Assembly (NCBI GenBank): GCA_002352285.1
Contig: DEIC01000078.1
Location: 1 to 32,997, forward strand
Length of the DNA stretch: 32,997 nt
Source: Alphaproteobacteria bacterium UBA2784
GTDB lineage: Bacteria; Pseudomonadota; Alphaproteobacteria; Micropepsales; Micropepsaceae
Direction of reading: 5' to 3'
The stretch's first letter is position 1, and every line of letters starts with the position of its first letter. Shown one piece after another: positions 1 through 8,138 of the stretch. The notes beneath the pieces are model-generated. The model had not been told where the DNA came from. It saw nothing but the letters and a program-made list of their open reading frames with translations, and did no database searches. A program made the translations under genes and the position numbers.

Positions 1-1016
1 AGAACCGCAACAACGACAAGGGCGGACTGGGCGATTGGACCCCTGATCCCGTAAAATTTCCTCATGGCCTCGGGCCTGTCGCAAACGCCGTGCGTGAAAA
101 GGGCTTGTCATTCGGCATCTGGGTAGAGCCCGAGATGGTCAATCCCGACAGCGACCTGTGGCGCACGCAGCCCGCGTTTCATCCAAAACTGCCCGATCAC
201 GAACGCTGGCTGATGCGCAACCAGCATGCTCTCGACTTTGGCGATGCGGGTGTGCGCGACCATGTGCTGGGCTGGCTGAAGCAGCTGCTGCATGACACGC
301 GCGCCGATTACATCAAGTGGGACATGAACCGCGATCTGCTGGGCGACGCCCTTTCCCACGCCCGCCATGCGCGCGGGCTTCATGCCGTGATGGATGAATT
401 GCGGGTGGAGTTCCCTGACCTTGCCATCGAGACCTGCGCCAGCGGTGGCGGCCGCGCCGATTGGGGCATGCTGGCGCGCACGGATCGCGTGTGGGTGTCA
501 GACAATATCGATGCGATGGATCGCCTCGCCATCAATCGCGGCGCCGCGCTGTTCCTTCCGCTTTGCGCCATGGGCACGCATGCGGGCGCATCCAAAAGCC
601 ATATCAGCGGCAAGCGCCATGGCCTTGACCTGCGTGCCCATGTGGCGATGTTTGGCGCCTATGGCTATGAACTCGACCCGCGCCGTCTGCGTGCGGAAGA
701 TCTCGCCCGCTTTGCTGCCCACAGCGCCGCGTTCAGGCAATGGCGCGCGCATATCCATGGCGGCCAGTATCGCCTTCATGCCCATCCGGCCTTGATCGCC
801 GACAGCATCACAGGCGCGGATGGCCGCGTCTTGTCGCGCGTGGTCAACCCGTCGGGCCCGGCCAGCGAAACCCTTGCTGTCTTGGGCCTGCCGCCGGGCA
901 AAGCCACGCTGCTTTCTCCCGTCAGCGAGGGTGTTTCCCTGACGGGAAGGGGTACCGAGGCCACGCTCACCTTTGCCGCAGGCGGGCTTTCCGCCCTGAT
1001 CGTCATCGACTCGTAA
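1..1016 (+). CDS. alpha-galactosidase, glycoside hydrolase family 36 (5' end outside window)
   Basis: This is the C-terminal part of a GH36 alpha-galactosidase, which removes terminal alpha-linked galactose from oligosaccharides such as melibiose or raffinose. The frame is open from base 3, so the start lies upstream of the window. GH36 hallmarks appear in order: a GLGDW-type segment near the left edge, FGIWVEPEMVNPDSDL (codons from about 111), YIKWDMNRD with the presumed nucleophile Asp at 321-323, and CASGGGRAD with the presumed acid/base Asp at 459-461. A beta-rich C-terminal domain follows and ends at TAA 1014-1016. The GTG at 90 is not the real start, because family sequence continues upstream of it. 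No signal peptide can be judged. No sugar transporter or regulator is visible downstream; the next gene is for acyl-CoA oxidation, so any sugar operon would lie to the left. Confidence 0.9.
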   Translation, partial: NRNNDKGGLGDWTPDPVKFPHGLGPVANAVREKGLSFGIWVEPEMVNPDSDLWRTQPAFHPKLPDHERWLMRNQHALDFGDAGVRDHVLGWLKQLLHDTRADYIKWDMNRDLLGDALSHARHARGLHAVMDELRVEFPDLAIETCASGGGRADWGMLARTDRVWVSDNIDAMDRLAINRGAALFLPLCAMGTHAGASKSHISGKRHGLDLRAHVAMFGAYGYELDPRRLRAEDLARFAAHSAAFRQWRAHIHGGQYRLHAHPALIADSITGADGRVLSRVVNPSGPASETLAVLGLPPGKATLLSPVSEGVSLTGRGTEATLTFAAGGLSALIVIDS

Positions 1017-1071
1017 ACCGGTGGCCCTCTAAAATGGTGCCCTCCCCCACCTTCCGATTCGGGAACGTGCC

Positions 1072-2919
1072 ATGCCGAGCTACAAGGCCCCCCTCGCCGA
1101 CATCCGCTTCAACCTTTACGAGATGCTGGGCATCGACAAGCGCAGCGATCTGCCGGAGTTCGCCAATCTCGACCGCGACACGATCGACGCCATCCTCGAA
1201 GGCGGCGCAAAAATCTGTGAAGACGTGCTCGCCCCCTTGAACCAGATTGGCGACGAGCATGGCTGCGTTCTGGAAAACGGTGTGGTGCGCACGCCGCCGG
1301 GCTTCAAGGAGGCCTACAAGACATTGTGCGAGGGCGGCTGGAACCGCCTGTCAGCGCCCGAGGAACATGGCGGCGCATCGCTGCCCATCCTCCTCAGCTT
1401 CACGATGACGGAGATGATGTTCTCCGCCAATCAGGCCTTTGCGATGTACCCGGGCCTCACCAATGCCGCCTATGCCGCCTTGATGGGCACCGGCGCGAAA
1501 TGGATGCGCGATCACATCGCATCGCGCATGGCCTCAGGCGAATGGACGGGCACGATGTGCCTGACCGAGCCCCATTGCGGCACCGATCTGCGCCTGATGA
1601 AGACAAAGGCGGTGGAGCAGCCCGACGGCACCTATCGCATGACCGGCACCAAGATTTTCATCTCCGGCGGCGATCATGACATGGCCGACAACATCATCCA
1701 CATGGTGATCGCCAAGATCCCGGATGAAAACGGCAAGCTGTCAGATGATCTTTCAACCGTGAATTTTTTCATGGTGCCGAAATTCATTGTCTCCGAAGAC
1801 GGCAAGATGGGTGTGCGCAATGGCGTTTCCTGCGGCGCGGTTGAAAAGAAGATGGGCATCAAGGGCTCGTCAACCTGCGTGATGAATTTCGATAACGCCG
1901 TCGCCTGGCGTTTGGGGCCCAAGCCGGAGCCCAAGGCGCCCGGTGCGGCCGCCGACAAGAAAAGCTCATCCGCCGGCATGAAGGGCATGTTTGGCATGAT
2001 GAATGCCGCCCGCATCGGCGTGGGCATTCAGGGCATTGCGATTGGCGAAGTCGCCTATCAGAACGGCGTTGCCTATGCGCGCGAGCGCACCGCTGGCCGC
2101 GCGCTGACCGGCAAGAAATTTCCCGAGCAATCGGCCGACCCCATCATGGTGCATCCCGATGTGCGCCGCATGCTCCTGTCGGCGCGTTCCTTTGTGGAGG
2201 GCGCACGCGCGCTTGCCATGTGGAACTCGTTCCTGCTCACCGAGGCGCGCTCGGGCGATCCCGCCAGACGTGAAGACTATGCCGGCATGGCCGATCTGAT
2301 GACGCCGATCATCAAGGCGTTTTTTACTGACATGGGCTTTGAGGCGACCAATGCTGCAATGCAGTGTTTTGGCGGCCACGGCTATATCCGCGATCACGGC
2401 ATGGAGCAGTTCGTGCGCGATGCCCGCATCAATCAGGTCTATGAGGGCGCCAACGGTGTGCAGGCGCTTGATCTCGTCGGCCGCAAGCTGATGGCCAAGG
2501 GCGGCAAGAACATCGGCGCCATGTTCAAGCACATTGGCGATGTGATCGCCGCGCACGAGGGCAACGCCGCATTGGCGCCGCTTGCCACTTCACTCAAGCG
2601 CGGCTTTGGCCGGTTGCAGGAGGGAACCGCCTGGCTCGCTGAAAACGGCCTGAAGAACCCGGACAATGCAGGTGCAGCCTCAGTGGAGTTCCTGCGCATG
2701 TTCGGCATTGTGCTGGTCGGCATGAAATGGCTGGAGATGGCCGCCGTGGCGGACAAGCGCAAGAACGGCGACGCGCTGAACCCGGCATCCTTCTATGAGT
2801 CGAAACTGGTGCTGGCGCGTTTCTGGATGGAGCGCATGATGCCCGACACCGCCGCCCTGCTGGAGCGCATGAAGGCGGGCGCCGACACGATCATGATGCT
2901 GGATGCAGCAAACTTCTGA
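1072..2919 (+). CDS. acyl-CoA dehydrogenase (long form with C-terminal AcdC-type domain)
   Basis: A 615-residue FAD-dependent acyl-CoA dehydrogenase of the roughly 600-residue class that includes beta-oxidation enzymes and DmdC-like methylmercaptopropionyl-CoA dehydrogenases. It introduces the alpha-beta double bond into an acyl-CoA. Visible features are an alpha-helical N-terminal domain with an extra leader (about 1-75), MCLTEPHCGTDL in the middle beta domain (about 164-175), GTKIFISGGDHD (about 193-204), and QCFGGHGYIRDHGMEQFVRDARINQVYEGANG. Glu458 of the YEGANG motif is the expected catalytic base. The last 120 or so residues are the extra helical domain of this class. Residues about 283-302 form a Pro/Ala/Lys/Ser-rich stretch just before GMKGMFGMMNAARIGVG, longer than I expect for the family. 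The substrate chain length cannot be told. The small secreted-protein gene starts 9 bases after the stop. Confidence 0.93.
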   Translation: MPSYKAPLADIRFNLYEMLGIDKRSDLPEFANLDRDTIDAILEGGAKICEDVLAPLNQIGDEHGCVLENGVVRTPPGFKEAYKTLCEGGWNRLSAPEEHGGASLPILLSFTMTEMMFSANQAFAMYPGLTNAAYAALMGTGAKWMRDHIASRMASGEWTGTMCLTEPHCGTDLRLMKTKAVEQPDGTYRMTGTKIFISGGDHDMADNIIHMVIAKIPDENGKLSDDLSTVNFFMVPKFIVSEDGKMGVRNGVSCGAVEKKMGIKGSSTCVMNFDNAVAWRLGPKPEPKAPGAAADKKSSSAGMKGMFGMMNAARIGVGIQGIAIGEVAYQNGVAYARERTAGRALTGKKFPEQSADPIMVHPDVRRMLLSARSFVEGARALAMWNSFLLTEARSGDPARREDYAGMADLMTPIIKAFFTDMGFEATNAAMQCFGGHGYIRDHGMEQFVRDARINQVYEGANGVQALDLVGRKLMAKGGKNIGAMFKHIGDVIAAHEGNAALAPLATSLKRGFGRLQEGTAWLAENGLKNPDNAGAASVEFLRMFGIVLVGMKWLEMAAVADKRKNGDALNPASFYESKLVLARFWMERMMPDTAALLERMKAGADTIMMLDAANF

Positions 2920-2928
2920 GGAAGCCAC

Positions 2929-3234
2929 ATGAAACTTTTTCTGCTCGCCCTCATCACCTTCATTAGCCAGGCGGCGCCCGCGCGCGCCGCTTCCATCAAC
3001 ATTGTCTGCCCACAAAATGTGCGAGTGGAGGCAACGTCGGGCGTCACCGCGCCCTGGACCGCAACCCCGCAGGTACAGAACGTCTTCACCACGCGCCTGA
3101 TGGATCTGGGCGGCCGCCAGACGCTCGCCTGCGTCTATCGCTTCTATGGCGGCGAATACATCGTCTGGCGCGACCGGGATCCCGTCTATCCCAACTGCCA
3201 GGCGGTTGAGGGCGGGTTTTACTGCACGCCCTGA
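2929..3234 (+). CDS. small secreted protein with four cysteines, function unknown
   Basis: A 101-residue protein that I do not recognise as a named family. It starts with a clear signal peptide: a basic start (MK), a hydrophobic core (LFLLALITFI) and an ARA-A cleavage site near residue 20 or 21. The mature part is therefore about 80 residues in the periplasm or outside. It contains Cys27, Cys68, Cys90 and Cys99, enough for two disulfides. The C-terminal half is rich in aromatic residues and glycine (RFYGGEYIVWRDRD, YPNC, GGFYC). GAGGA precedes ATG 2929 at good spacing. The last 16 bases overlap the 3' end of queG on the opposite strand. It may be cotranscribed with the acyl-CoA dehydrogenase, given the 9-base gap, but no functional link is evident. 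Confidence 0.75.
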   Translation: MKLFLLALITFISQAAPARAASINIVCPQNVRVEATSGVTAPWTATPQVQNVFTTRLMDLGGRQTLACVYRFYGGEYIVWRDRDPVYPNCQAVEGGFYCTP

Positions 3235-4382
3235 CGGTTTTCAGCGACAAGTTCGCGCCGCACTTCGTCATCACGCTCTGCCACCAGCGCGGATGCTGCG
3301 TAATGCGCAAATTCCGCCTCGGGCATCAGCCGTGACAGCGCCCATGCACTCATCGCGCGCACGAGCGGACTTTCATCTGCTGCCAGCGCACGCGCAAGCG
3401 GCACCAGCGCCGTATCACCCGAATTGCCGATGGCAATCGCGACATTGCGCAGGAAGCGGTTGCGCCCGATGCGCTTGATGGGCGAGCCGGAAAATTTTTC
3501 ACGGAACGCGGCGTCGTCAAGTTTGGCCAGCGCTGCCAGATCGGGTGATTTCAGATCGTCGCGCGCGGCCAGCTTCATTTCGCGCGAGCTTTGCGCAAAC
3601 TTGTTCCACGGGCATGCGGCCAGACAGTCATCACAGCCATAGATGCGGTTGCCCATGAGCCCGCGCAAATCGCGGTCAATCGTCCCCTTGTGCTCGATGG
3701 TGAGATAAGAGATGCAGCGCCGCGCATCGAGTTGATAGGGCGCGGGAAACGCCGATGTCGGGCACGCATCAAGGCACGCATGGCAATTGCCGCAATGATC
3801 GGCCTCGGCCTCTGACGGCGTCAACGCCTGATCCGAAAGGATCACACCCAGAAACAGCCATGAGCCGAAATCGCGCGACACAAGATTGGTGTGTTTGCCC
3901 TGCCAGCCAATGCCCGCCAGCGCCGCCACCGGCTTTTCCATGAGCGGCGCGGTATCGACGAATACTTTCACATCGCCGCCCAATTGCTTCACCACACCCT
4001 GCGCCAGCTCTTTCAGCCTGCCTTTGATGATGTCGTGATAGTCGCGGTTCTGCGCATAGACCGAAATCGCCGCGCGGGATTTGTGCGCCAGCACCCCGCG
4101 CGGATCATGTTCTGGCCCGTAATTGAGGCCGAGCACGATGGCGCTCTTCGCCTCGGGCCACATGGCGGTAGGGGCGCTGCGCCGGTCATGCGTCTCCTCC
4201 AGCCAGTCCATGGTGCCGTGATGGCCTGCCTCCAGAAACGCCGAAAGGCCCTTGGCCGCCGCCTGAAGACGCGGATCGCGCGCATCGGCAAATCCGACCG
4301 CATCAAACCCCAACGCCCGCGCGCGGGCGCCGATCATCGCGCACGGATCGACAACAGGCCGGGAGTTTGAATTCTGCGTCAT
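3219..4382 (-). CDS. queG: epoxyqueuosine reductase QueG
   Basis: A 387-residue cobalamin-dependent epoxyqueuosine reductase, the last step of queuosine formation in the tRNA anticodon wobble position. The family signature VDTAPLMEKPVAALAGIGWQGKHTN (about 142-166) contains the conserved Asp next to the active site. Two ferredoxin-like 4Fe-4S clusters are encoded by CGNCHACLDACP and CDDCLAACPW, eight cysteines in all. The C-terminal third has HEAT-like helical repeats, as in known QueG structures. The start ATG at 4382-4380 gives the usual family length. It lies 18 bases after the fzlA stop, so the two are probably cotranscribed. A small hairpin occupies that gap. The 3' end overlaps the convergent secreted-protein gene by 16 bases. 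Confidence 0.95.
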   Translation of the reverse strand: MTQNSNSRPVVDPCAMIGARARALGFDAVGFADARDPRLQAAAKGLSAFLEAGHHGTMDWLEETHDRRSAPTAMWPEAKSAIVLGLNYGPEHDPRGVLAHKSRAAISVYAQNRDYHDIIKGRLKELAQGVVKQLGGDVKVFVDTAPLMEKPVAALAGIGWQGKHTNLVSRDFGSWLFLGVILSDQALTPSEAEADHCGNCHACLDACPTSAFPAPYQLDARRCISYLTIEHKGTIDRDLRGLMGNRIYGCDDCLAACPWNKFAQSSREMKLAARDDLKSPDLAALAKLDDAAFREKFSGSPIKRIGRNRFLRNVAIAIGNSGDTALVPLARALAADESPLVRAMSAWALSRLMPEAEFAHYAASALVAERDDEVRRELVAENRQGVQ

Positions 4383-4383
4383 G

Positions 4384-4400
4384 GGCAGGTTGAGCCTGCC
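4384..4400 (-). promoter_or_regulatory. hairpin covering the queG ribosome-binding region
   Basis: GGCAGG (4384-4389) and CCTGCC (4395-4400) form a perfect 6-bp stem with a 5-base loop. They fill the gap between the fzlA stop and the queG ATG. On the minus strand the only Shine-Dalgarno-like bases (GAGG) fall at the edge of this stem. This could limit queG translation unless ribosomes finishing fzlA open it. The structure is seen; the role is inferred. Confidence 0.4.
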
Positions 4401-5078
4401 TCAAAAATCCAGATTTGCATATTGGCGCTGCGGCGGCAGGCCGGGAATGGCATCGGCCAGCAGCGGGCGGAACGCGGGCCGCGATTTGATGCGCATATAC
4501 CAGTGCTTGGCCGCTTCATTATGCGCCCACGGCACATCGCCAATATAGTCGAGCGCCGACAAAAGCGCGGCAGCCGCCAGATCGGCCCAGCTCAGCGCAT
4601 CGCCCGCCAGCCAGTTGCGCGTGTCAGAAAGCGTGCCGATCGCATCCAGCATGCGGCGCAGCGCATCAAGCCCGGCGCGGATCGCCGCCATGTCCGGCCC
4701 GCGCTCGCGCTCGCGCGCACCGGCAAAACGCGGATTGATCTTTTCCAGAAGCACGGCCTGCGCAATGTCGGTCTCGCAGCGCACAGCAAACCACTCATGC
4801 AGGCGGCGCGCCTCGGTGCGCTCCGGCCCCGTCTGCGGCCACAGGCGGATGGCGCAGTCCAGCTCCTCCAGATACTCGGGGATGGTGATCGCGCCGGAAA
4901 CGCCCGTGCCGCCATCCATCAGGAAGGGAACCTCGCCGCCCGGATTCAGGGCAAGAAACTGCGGGCGCTTTTCCCACACGCGTTCAAGCGTAGCGGCATA
5001 TTCAAGTTTCTTCTCGCCAAGGCCAAGCCGGATCTTGCGGCAGGCGGGGCTGAGCGTCTGATGGAAGAGTTCGCGCAT
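4401..5078 (-). CDS. fzlA: FzlA-like FtsZ-binding division protein (glutathione S-transferase fold)
   Basis: A 225-residue GST-fold protein. It starts MRELFHQTLSPACRKIRLGLGEKKL, a thioredoxin-like N-terminal domain (1-80). A helical domain follows with WLAGDALSWADLAAAALLSALDYIGDVPW and KHWYMRIKSRPAFRPLL, and the protein ends in YANLDF. This C-terminal half and the terminal DLDF-like tail match what I know of FzlA, the essential Caulobacter protein that binds and curves FtsZ filaments and links them to septal wall synthesis. FzlA is a GST homologue thought to have lost enzymatic use. The symbol rests on recall of the family, not on a search; an ordinary GST is the alternative. The gene lies between the CopA-MtgA fusion and queG on the same strand, 51 bases after the fusion. 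Confidence 0.75.
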   Translation of the reverse strand: MRELFHQTLSPACRKIRLGLGEKKLEYAATLERVWEKRPQFLALNPGGEVPFLMDGGTGVSGAITIPEYLEELDCAIRLWPQTGPERTEARRLHEWFAVRCETDIAQAVLLEKINPRFAGARERERGPDMAAIRAGLDALRRMLDAIGTLSDTRNWLAGDALSWADLAAAALLSALDYIGDVPWAHNEAAKHWYMRIKSRPAFRPLLADAIPGLPPQRQYANLDF

Positions 5079-5129
5079 GGGCTTGCGGCATAAGCGATGA
5101 ACGCGGCATGCGCAAGAACCCGTCTCACG

Positions 5130-8045
5130 CTACTTGGGCGGCAGAACGCAGTTGGCCAGTCCGTCGGCTGCAACCGTCTCCATGCGCCCCAAAAGGGTCT
5201 GCGCGCGGTTGCGCACATAGGGGCCTGCGGGCGCTGCCTTCCAGCGGCGCGGATGCGGCAGGATGGCGGCCAGCAGGGCGGCCTCACGCGCCGAAAGATC
5301 GCGCGCATGCTTGCCGAACCAGTGTTGCGCCGCAGCCTCCGCGCCAAAAATGCCCGGCCCCCATTCAGCGACGTTGAGATAGACCTCCATGATCCGCCGC
5401 TTCGACCACATCGCCTCGATCAGCACGGTGAAGCCCGCCTCAAAGCCTTTGCGCACGTAATCGCGCCCCGGCCACAGGAACACGTTCTTGGCCGTCTGCA
5501 TCGAGATGGTGGAGGCTCCGCGCAAGGTTGAGCCGCGCGACAAGCCGCCAAAGGCGTTCTCGAGTGCGTCCCAGTCAAAGCCCCAATGGCTGCAGAACTT
5601 GGCGTCTTCGGCGGCGATCACGGCGCGCACCAGATGCGGCGAGATGGCGTCAAGCGGCACGACATCGCGCGCGGCGCCATCGCCCTCGACGCTGCGGATC
5701 GCCATCAAGAGGGTCGGTGGCGTAACGAAGCCGGTAAAGGCAACAGCCAGCGGCGGCAGCACGGCAGCCAGCAGGAAAATCTTCCTCAGGATCACGCGCC
5801 AGCGTGGCCGGATTTTCAGCGGCGCCAGCACGAAATTGCGCGCGCGCGCCAGCAGCGCAGCATTGGCAACGACGCTGACGCTGGAAAACGCCATCGCCGC
5901 ACCGGCAAAGGCGGGGGTAAGAACCCCCAGAGCCGCCAGCGGCAAGCCGATCAGATTATAGATAAAGGCCCAGAACAGGTTCTGGCGCATCTTGCGTTGC
6001 GTGGCGCGCGCAAAGGCAATCGCCTGCGGCACCAGCCGCAAATCTGGCCGCATCAGAATGATGGCCGCACTCTGGGCTGCCGCATCAACGCCCGACCCCA
6101 TCGCGATGCCAAGCGGTGAAGCGGTCAGTGCCGCGGCATCATTCAGCCCGTCACCGCAAAAGGCCGGGCGTTCACCGCGCGCCACCGCATTCGCGATCCA
6201 TTGCGCCTTGGCGGCGGGCGAAAGGCCACCTTCGGCCCGCGCAATGCCAACCGAGCGCGCCGCCGCCGCAACAGCCGCGGGCGCGTCACCCGACAGAATG
6301 GATGTGCCGAGTCCGGCTGCCTGAAGCAGACGCACAGCCTCAGCCGCCTCATCGCGCGGCGCATCGTGAAGGGCGATGACGCCGATAAGCCGTCTCTGCC
6401 CGCTATCTTCTGCCATCACCAGCGCAGCGGAACGCCCAACCTCGGTCTGAGCCCGGATCGCCCCGGCGATGACATCATCCGCAATGCCCAGCCGCGCGGC
6501 ATAACGCGGTGATCCGGCATGAAAGCGCTGGCCGTCAATCTCTGCGCTGATGCCCTCGCCCGCGACAACAGCAACCGGCACCGCCACAGGCACGGCAAGG
6601 TTTCGCGCGGCAGCCTCCGCAACAATGGCGCGCGCATAAGGGTGCTCGCTGCCCCGTTCGATGGCAGCGGCAAGCCCAAGGAGCCCATTCCCGTCACCAT
6701 CAACCGCCTCAATGGCAGCGATGGCAGGCGCGCCGCGCGTCAGTGTGCCGGTCTTGTCGAACACGACGCCGTTGATGGTGGCAGCAGCAGCAAAAGCACC
6801 CGCATCGCGCAGGATGATGCCGCGCCGCGCCGCCGCGCCCGTGGCCACGGAAACGACAACCGGCGTCGCCAGCCCGATGGCGCAGGGACACGCAATCACC
6901 AGCACCGACACGGCAGAAATGATCGCATCTTCAAGGGCCGCCCCGGCGATCAGCCAGCCAAGCAGCGTCACAAGAGCAAGACCAAGAACCGCTGGCGTGA
7001 AGATGCCGACCACGCGCTCGGCCAGCGCCTCGGCCGGCGCCTTGCGCCGCTTGAGCGCGCTGATGAGCGCAATGATCTGGGCGAGCGTTGCGTCACGCCC
7101 GACTGCACCCGCCCGCATCGTGAGCACACCCGCACCGTTGAGCGCACCGGCAATCACCCGGTCGCCGGACGATTTCGACTGCGGAACGGATTCACCCGTG
7201 ATCAGGCTCTCATCGGCATAGGACTGGCCTTCAACCACGTCGCCATCAGCCGGAAAGCGCTCGCCAGGTTTGACCAGCACCAGATCACCCACCGCGATTT
7301 CGGCTGCGTCAATTTCCTCTTCGCCACCCTCACGGATGCGCAGGGCGCGGCGTGGCTGCAGCGCGATCAACCCCTCCAGCGATTGGGCAGCGCCCTTGCG
7401 CGCCCGCGCCTCGACATGGCGGCCCAGCAGCACAAGAGCGAGAACCGTCGCCGATGCTTCAAAATAAAGGGGTGGCCCATGCGCGCCATGCGCATCACCG
7501 AAAAACATTTCATAGACGGAAAGCCCATAGGCCGCACTGGTGCCGAGCGCCACCAGCACATCCATGCCAAGACCCGAAAGGCGCGGCCCCATATGGCGCA
7601 CGCTGCGCCACGCCCCGCGATAGAAGCGCGCGCCCGCAATCATTTGCACCAGACTGGCAAGCGCCAGCTCCGCCCATGATGGCAGCAGCATGGGCGCGCC
7701 CAGCCACATTGCCACCATCTGGATCACAAACGGCGCGGCCAGGCCAAGCGAGACGTAAAGGATCAGGCGTTCGCGCCGCGCCGTACGCTCGGCCTTTGCC
7801 GTATCGTCGGGGTCGCGCGCTTCATAGCCTGCCGCCTCAATCGCACTTTTCGCGGCGTCAAAGGAAATGCGGGCATCGCCCATCAGCTCGGCGCGGCCCG
7901 TGACCAGATCGACATGCGCGTCAATCGCCCCGGGCACGCGCAGCAGCGCAGCTGTCACGCGCGACACGCACGCGGCACAGGTCATGCCATCAACGGCAAA
8001 CCCGACCTCGGCAGCACTGGATGCGTTCGGTTTTTCGCCGGCCAT
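5130..8045 (-). CDS. fusion: copper-type P1B ATPase (CopA) + monofunctional peptidoglycan glycosyltransferase (MtgA)
   Basis: One 971-residue open frame holds two complete proteins. Residues 1-745 are a P1B ATPase. They comprise one heavy-metal-binding domain with MTCAAC (Cys23, Cys26), TGES in the actuator domain, the membrane motif Cys386-Pro-Cys388, the phosphorylated Asp430 in DKTGTLT, SEHP of the nucleotide domain, GDGLND at about 631-636, and eight hydrophobic segments. This is the usual makeup of a Cu(I) exporter. From about 751 to 971 a full-length GT51 domain follows: one membrane segment (ILRKIFLLAAVLPPLAVAF), AAEDAKFCSHWGFD with catalytic Glu813, GASTISMQTAKNVFLW, and RRIMEVYLNVAEWG. 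MtgA polymerises glycan strands from lipid II in the periplasm. No stop codon lies between the halves. In-frame GTG codons exist near the join, without a visible Shine-Dalgarno. An ATPase C-terminus in the cytoplasm followed by one more membrane helix puts the GT51 domain outside, as needed. Confidence 0.88.
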   Translation of the reverse strand: MAGEKPNASSAAEVGFAVDGMTCAACVSRVTAALLRVPGAIDAHVDLVTGRAELMGDARISFDAAKSAIEAAGYEARDPDDTAKAERTARRERLILYVSLGLAAPFVIQMVAMWLGAPMLLPSWAELALASLVQMIAGARFYRGAWRSVRHMGPRLSGLGMDVLVALGTSAAYGLSVYEMFFGDAHGAHGPPLYFEASATVLALVLLGRHVEARARKGAAQSLEGLIALQPRRALRIREGGEEEIDAAEIAVGDLVLVKPGERFPADGDVVEGQSYADESLITGESVPQSKSSGDRVIAGALNGAGVLTMRAGAVGRDATLAQIIALISALKRRKAPAEALAERVVGIFTPAVLGLALVTLLGWLIAGAALEDAIISAVSVLVIACPCAIGLATPVVVSVATGAAARRGIILRDAGAFAAAATINGVVFDKTGTLTRGAPAIAAIEAVDGDGNGLLGLAAAIERGSEHPYARAIVAEAAARNLAVPVAVPVAVVAGEGISAEIDGQRFHAGSPRYAARLGIADDVIAGAIRAQTEVGRSAALVMAEDSGQRRLIGVIALHDAPRDEAAEAVRLLQAAGLGTSILSGDAPAAVAAAARSVGIARAEGGLSPAAKAQWIANAVARGERPAFCGDGLNDAAALTASPLGIAMGSGVDAAAQSAAIILMRPDLRLVPQAIAFARATQRKMRQNLFWAFIYNLIGLPLAALGVLTPAFAGAAMAFSSVSVVANAALLARARNFVLAPLKIRPRWRVILRKIFLLAAVLPPLAVAFTGFVTPPTLLMAIRSVEGDGAARDVVPLDAISPHLVRAVIAAEDAKFCSHWGFDWDALENAFGGLSRGSTLRGASTISMQTAKNVFLWPGRDYVRKGFEAGFTVLIEAMWSKRRIMEVYLNVAEWGPGIFGAEAAAQHWFGKHARDLSAREAALLAAILPHPRRWKAAPAGPYVRNRAQTLLGRMETVAADGLANCVLPPK

Positions 8046-8138
8046 GATGCCGCGTGGAGTGGAAACTTCAGGGGGTGGCCCAGCGTCATGCCGAAATTGG
8101 GCAGGCCGAAGGCGCGCTTCAAGCGATAATGTAGGCCG

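Noticed and set aside
5130..5795. MtgA as a separate gene starting at an internal GTG
   Set aside because: GTG codons near 5795 and slightly upstream have no Shine-Dalgarno and there is no stop for the ATPase; kept as an alternative within the fusion finding.
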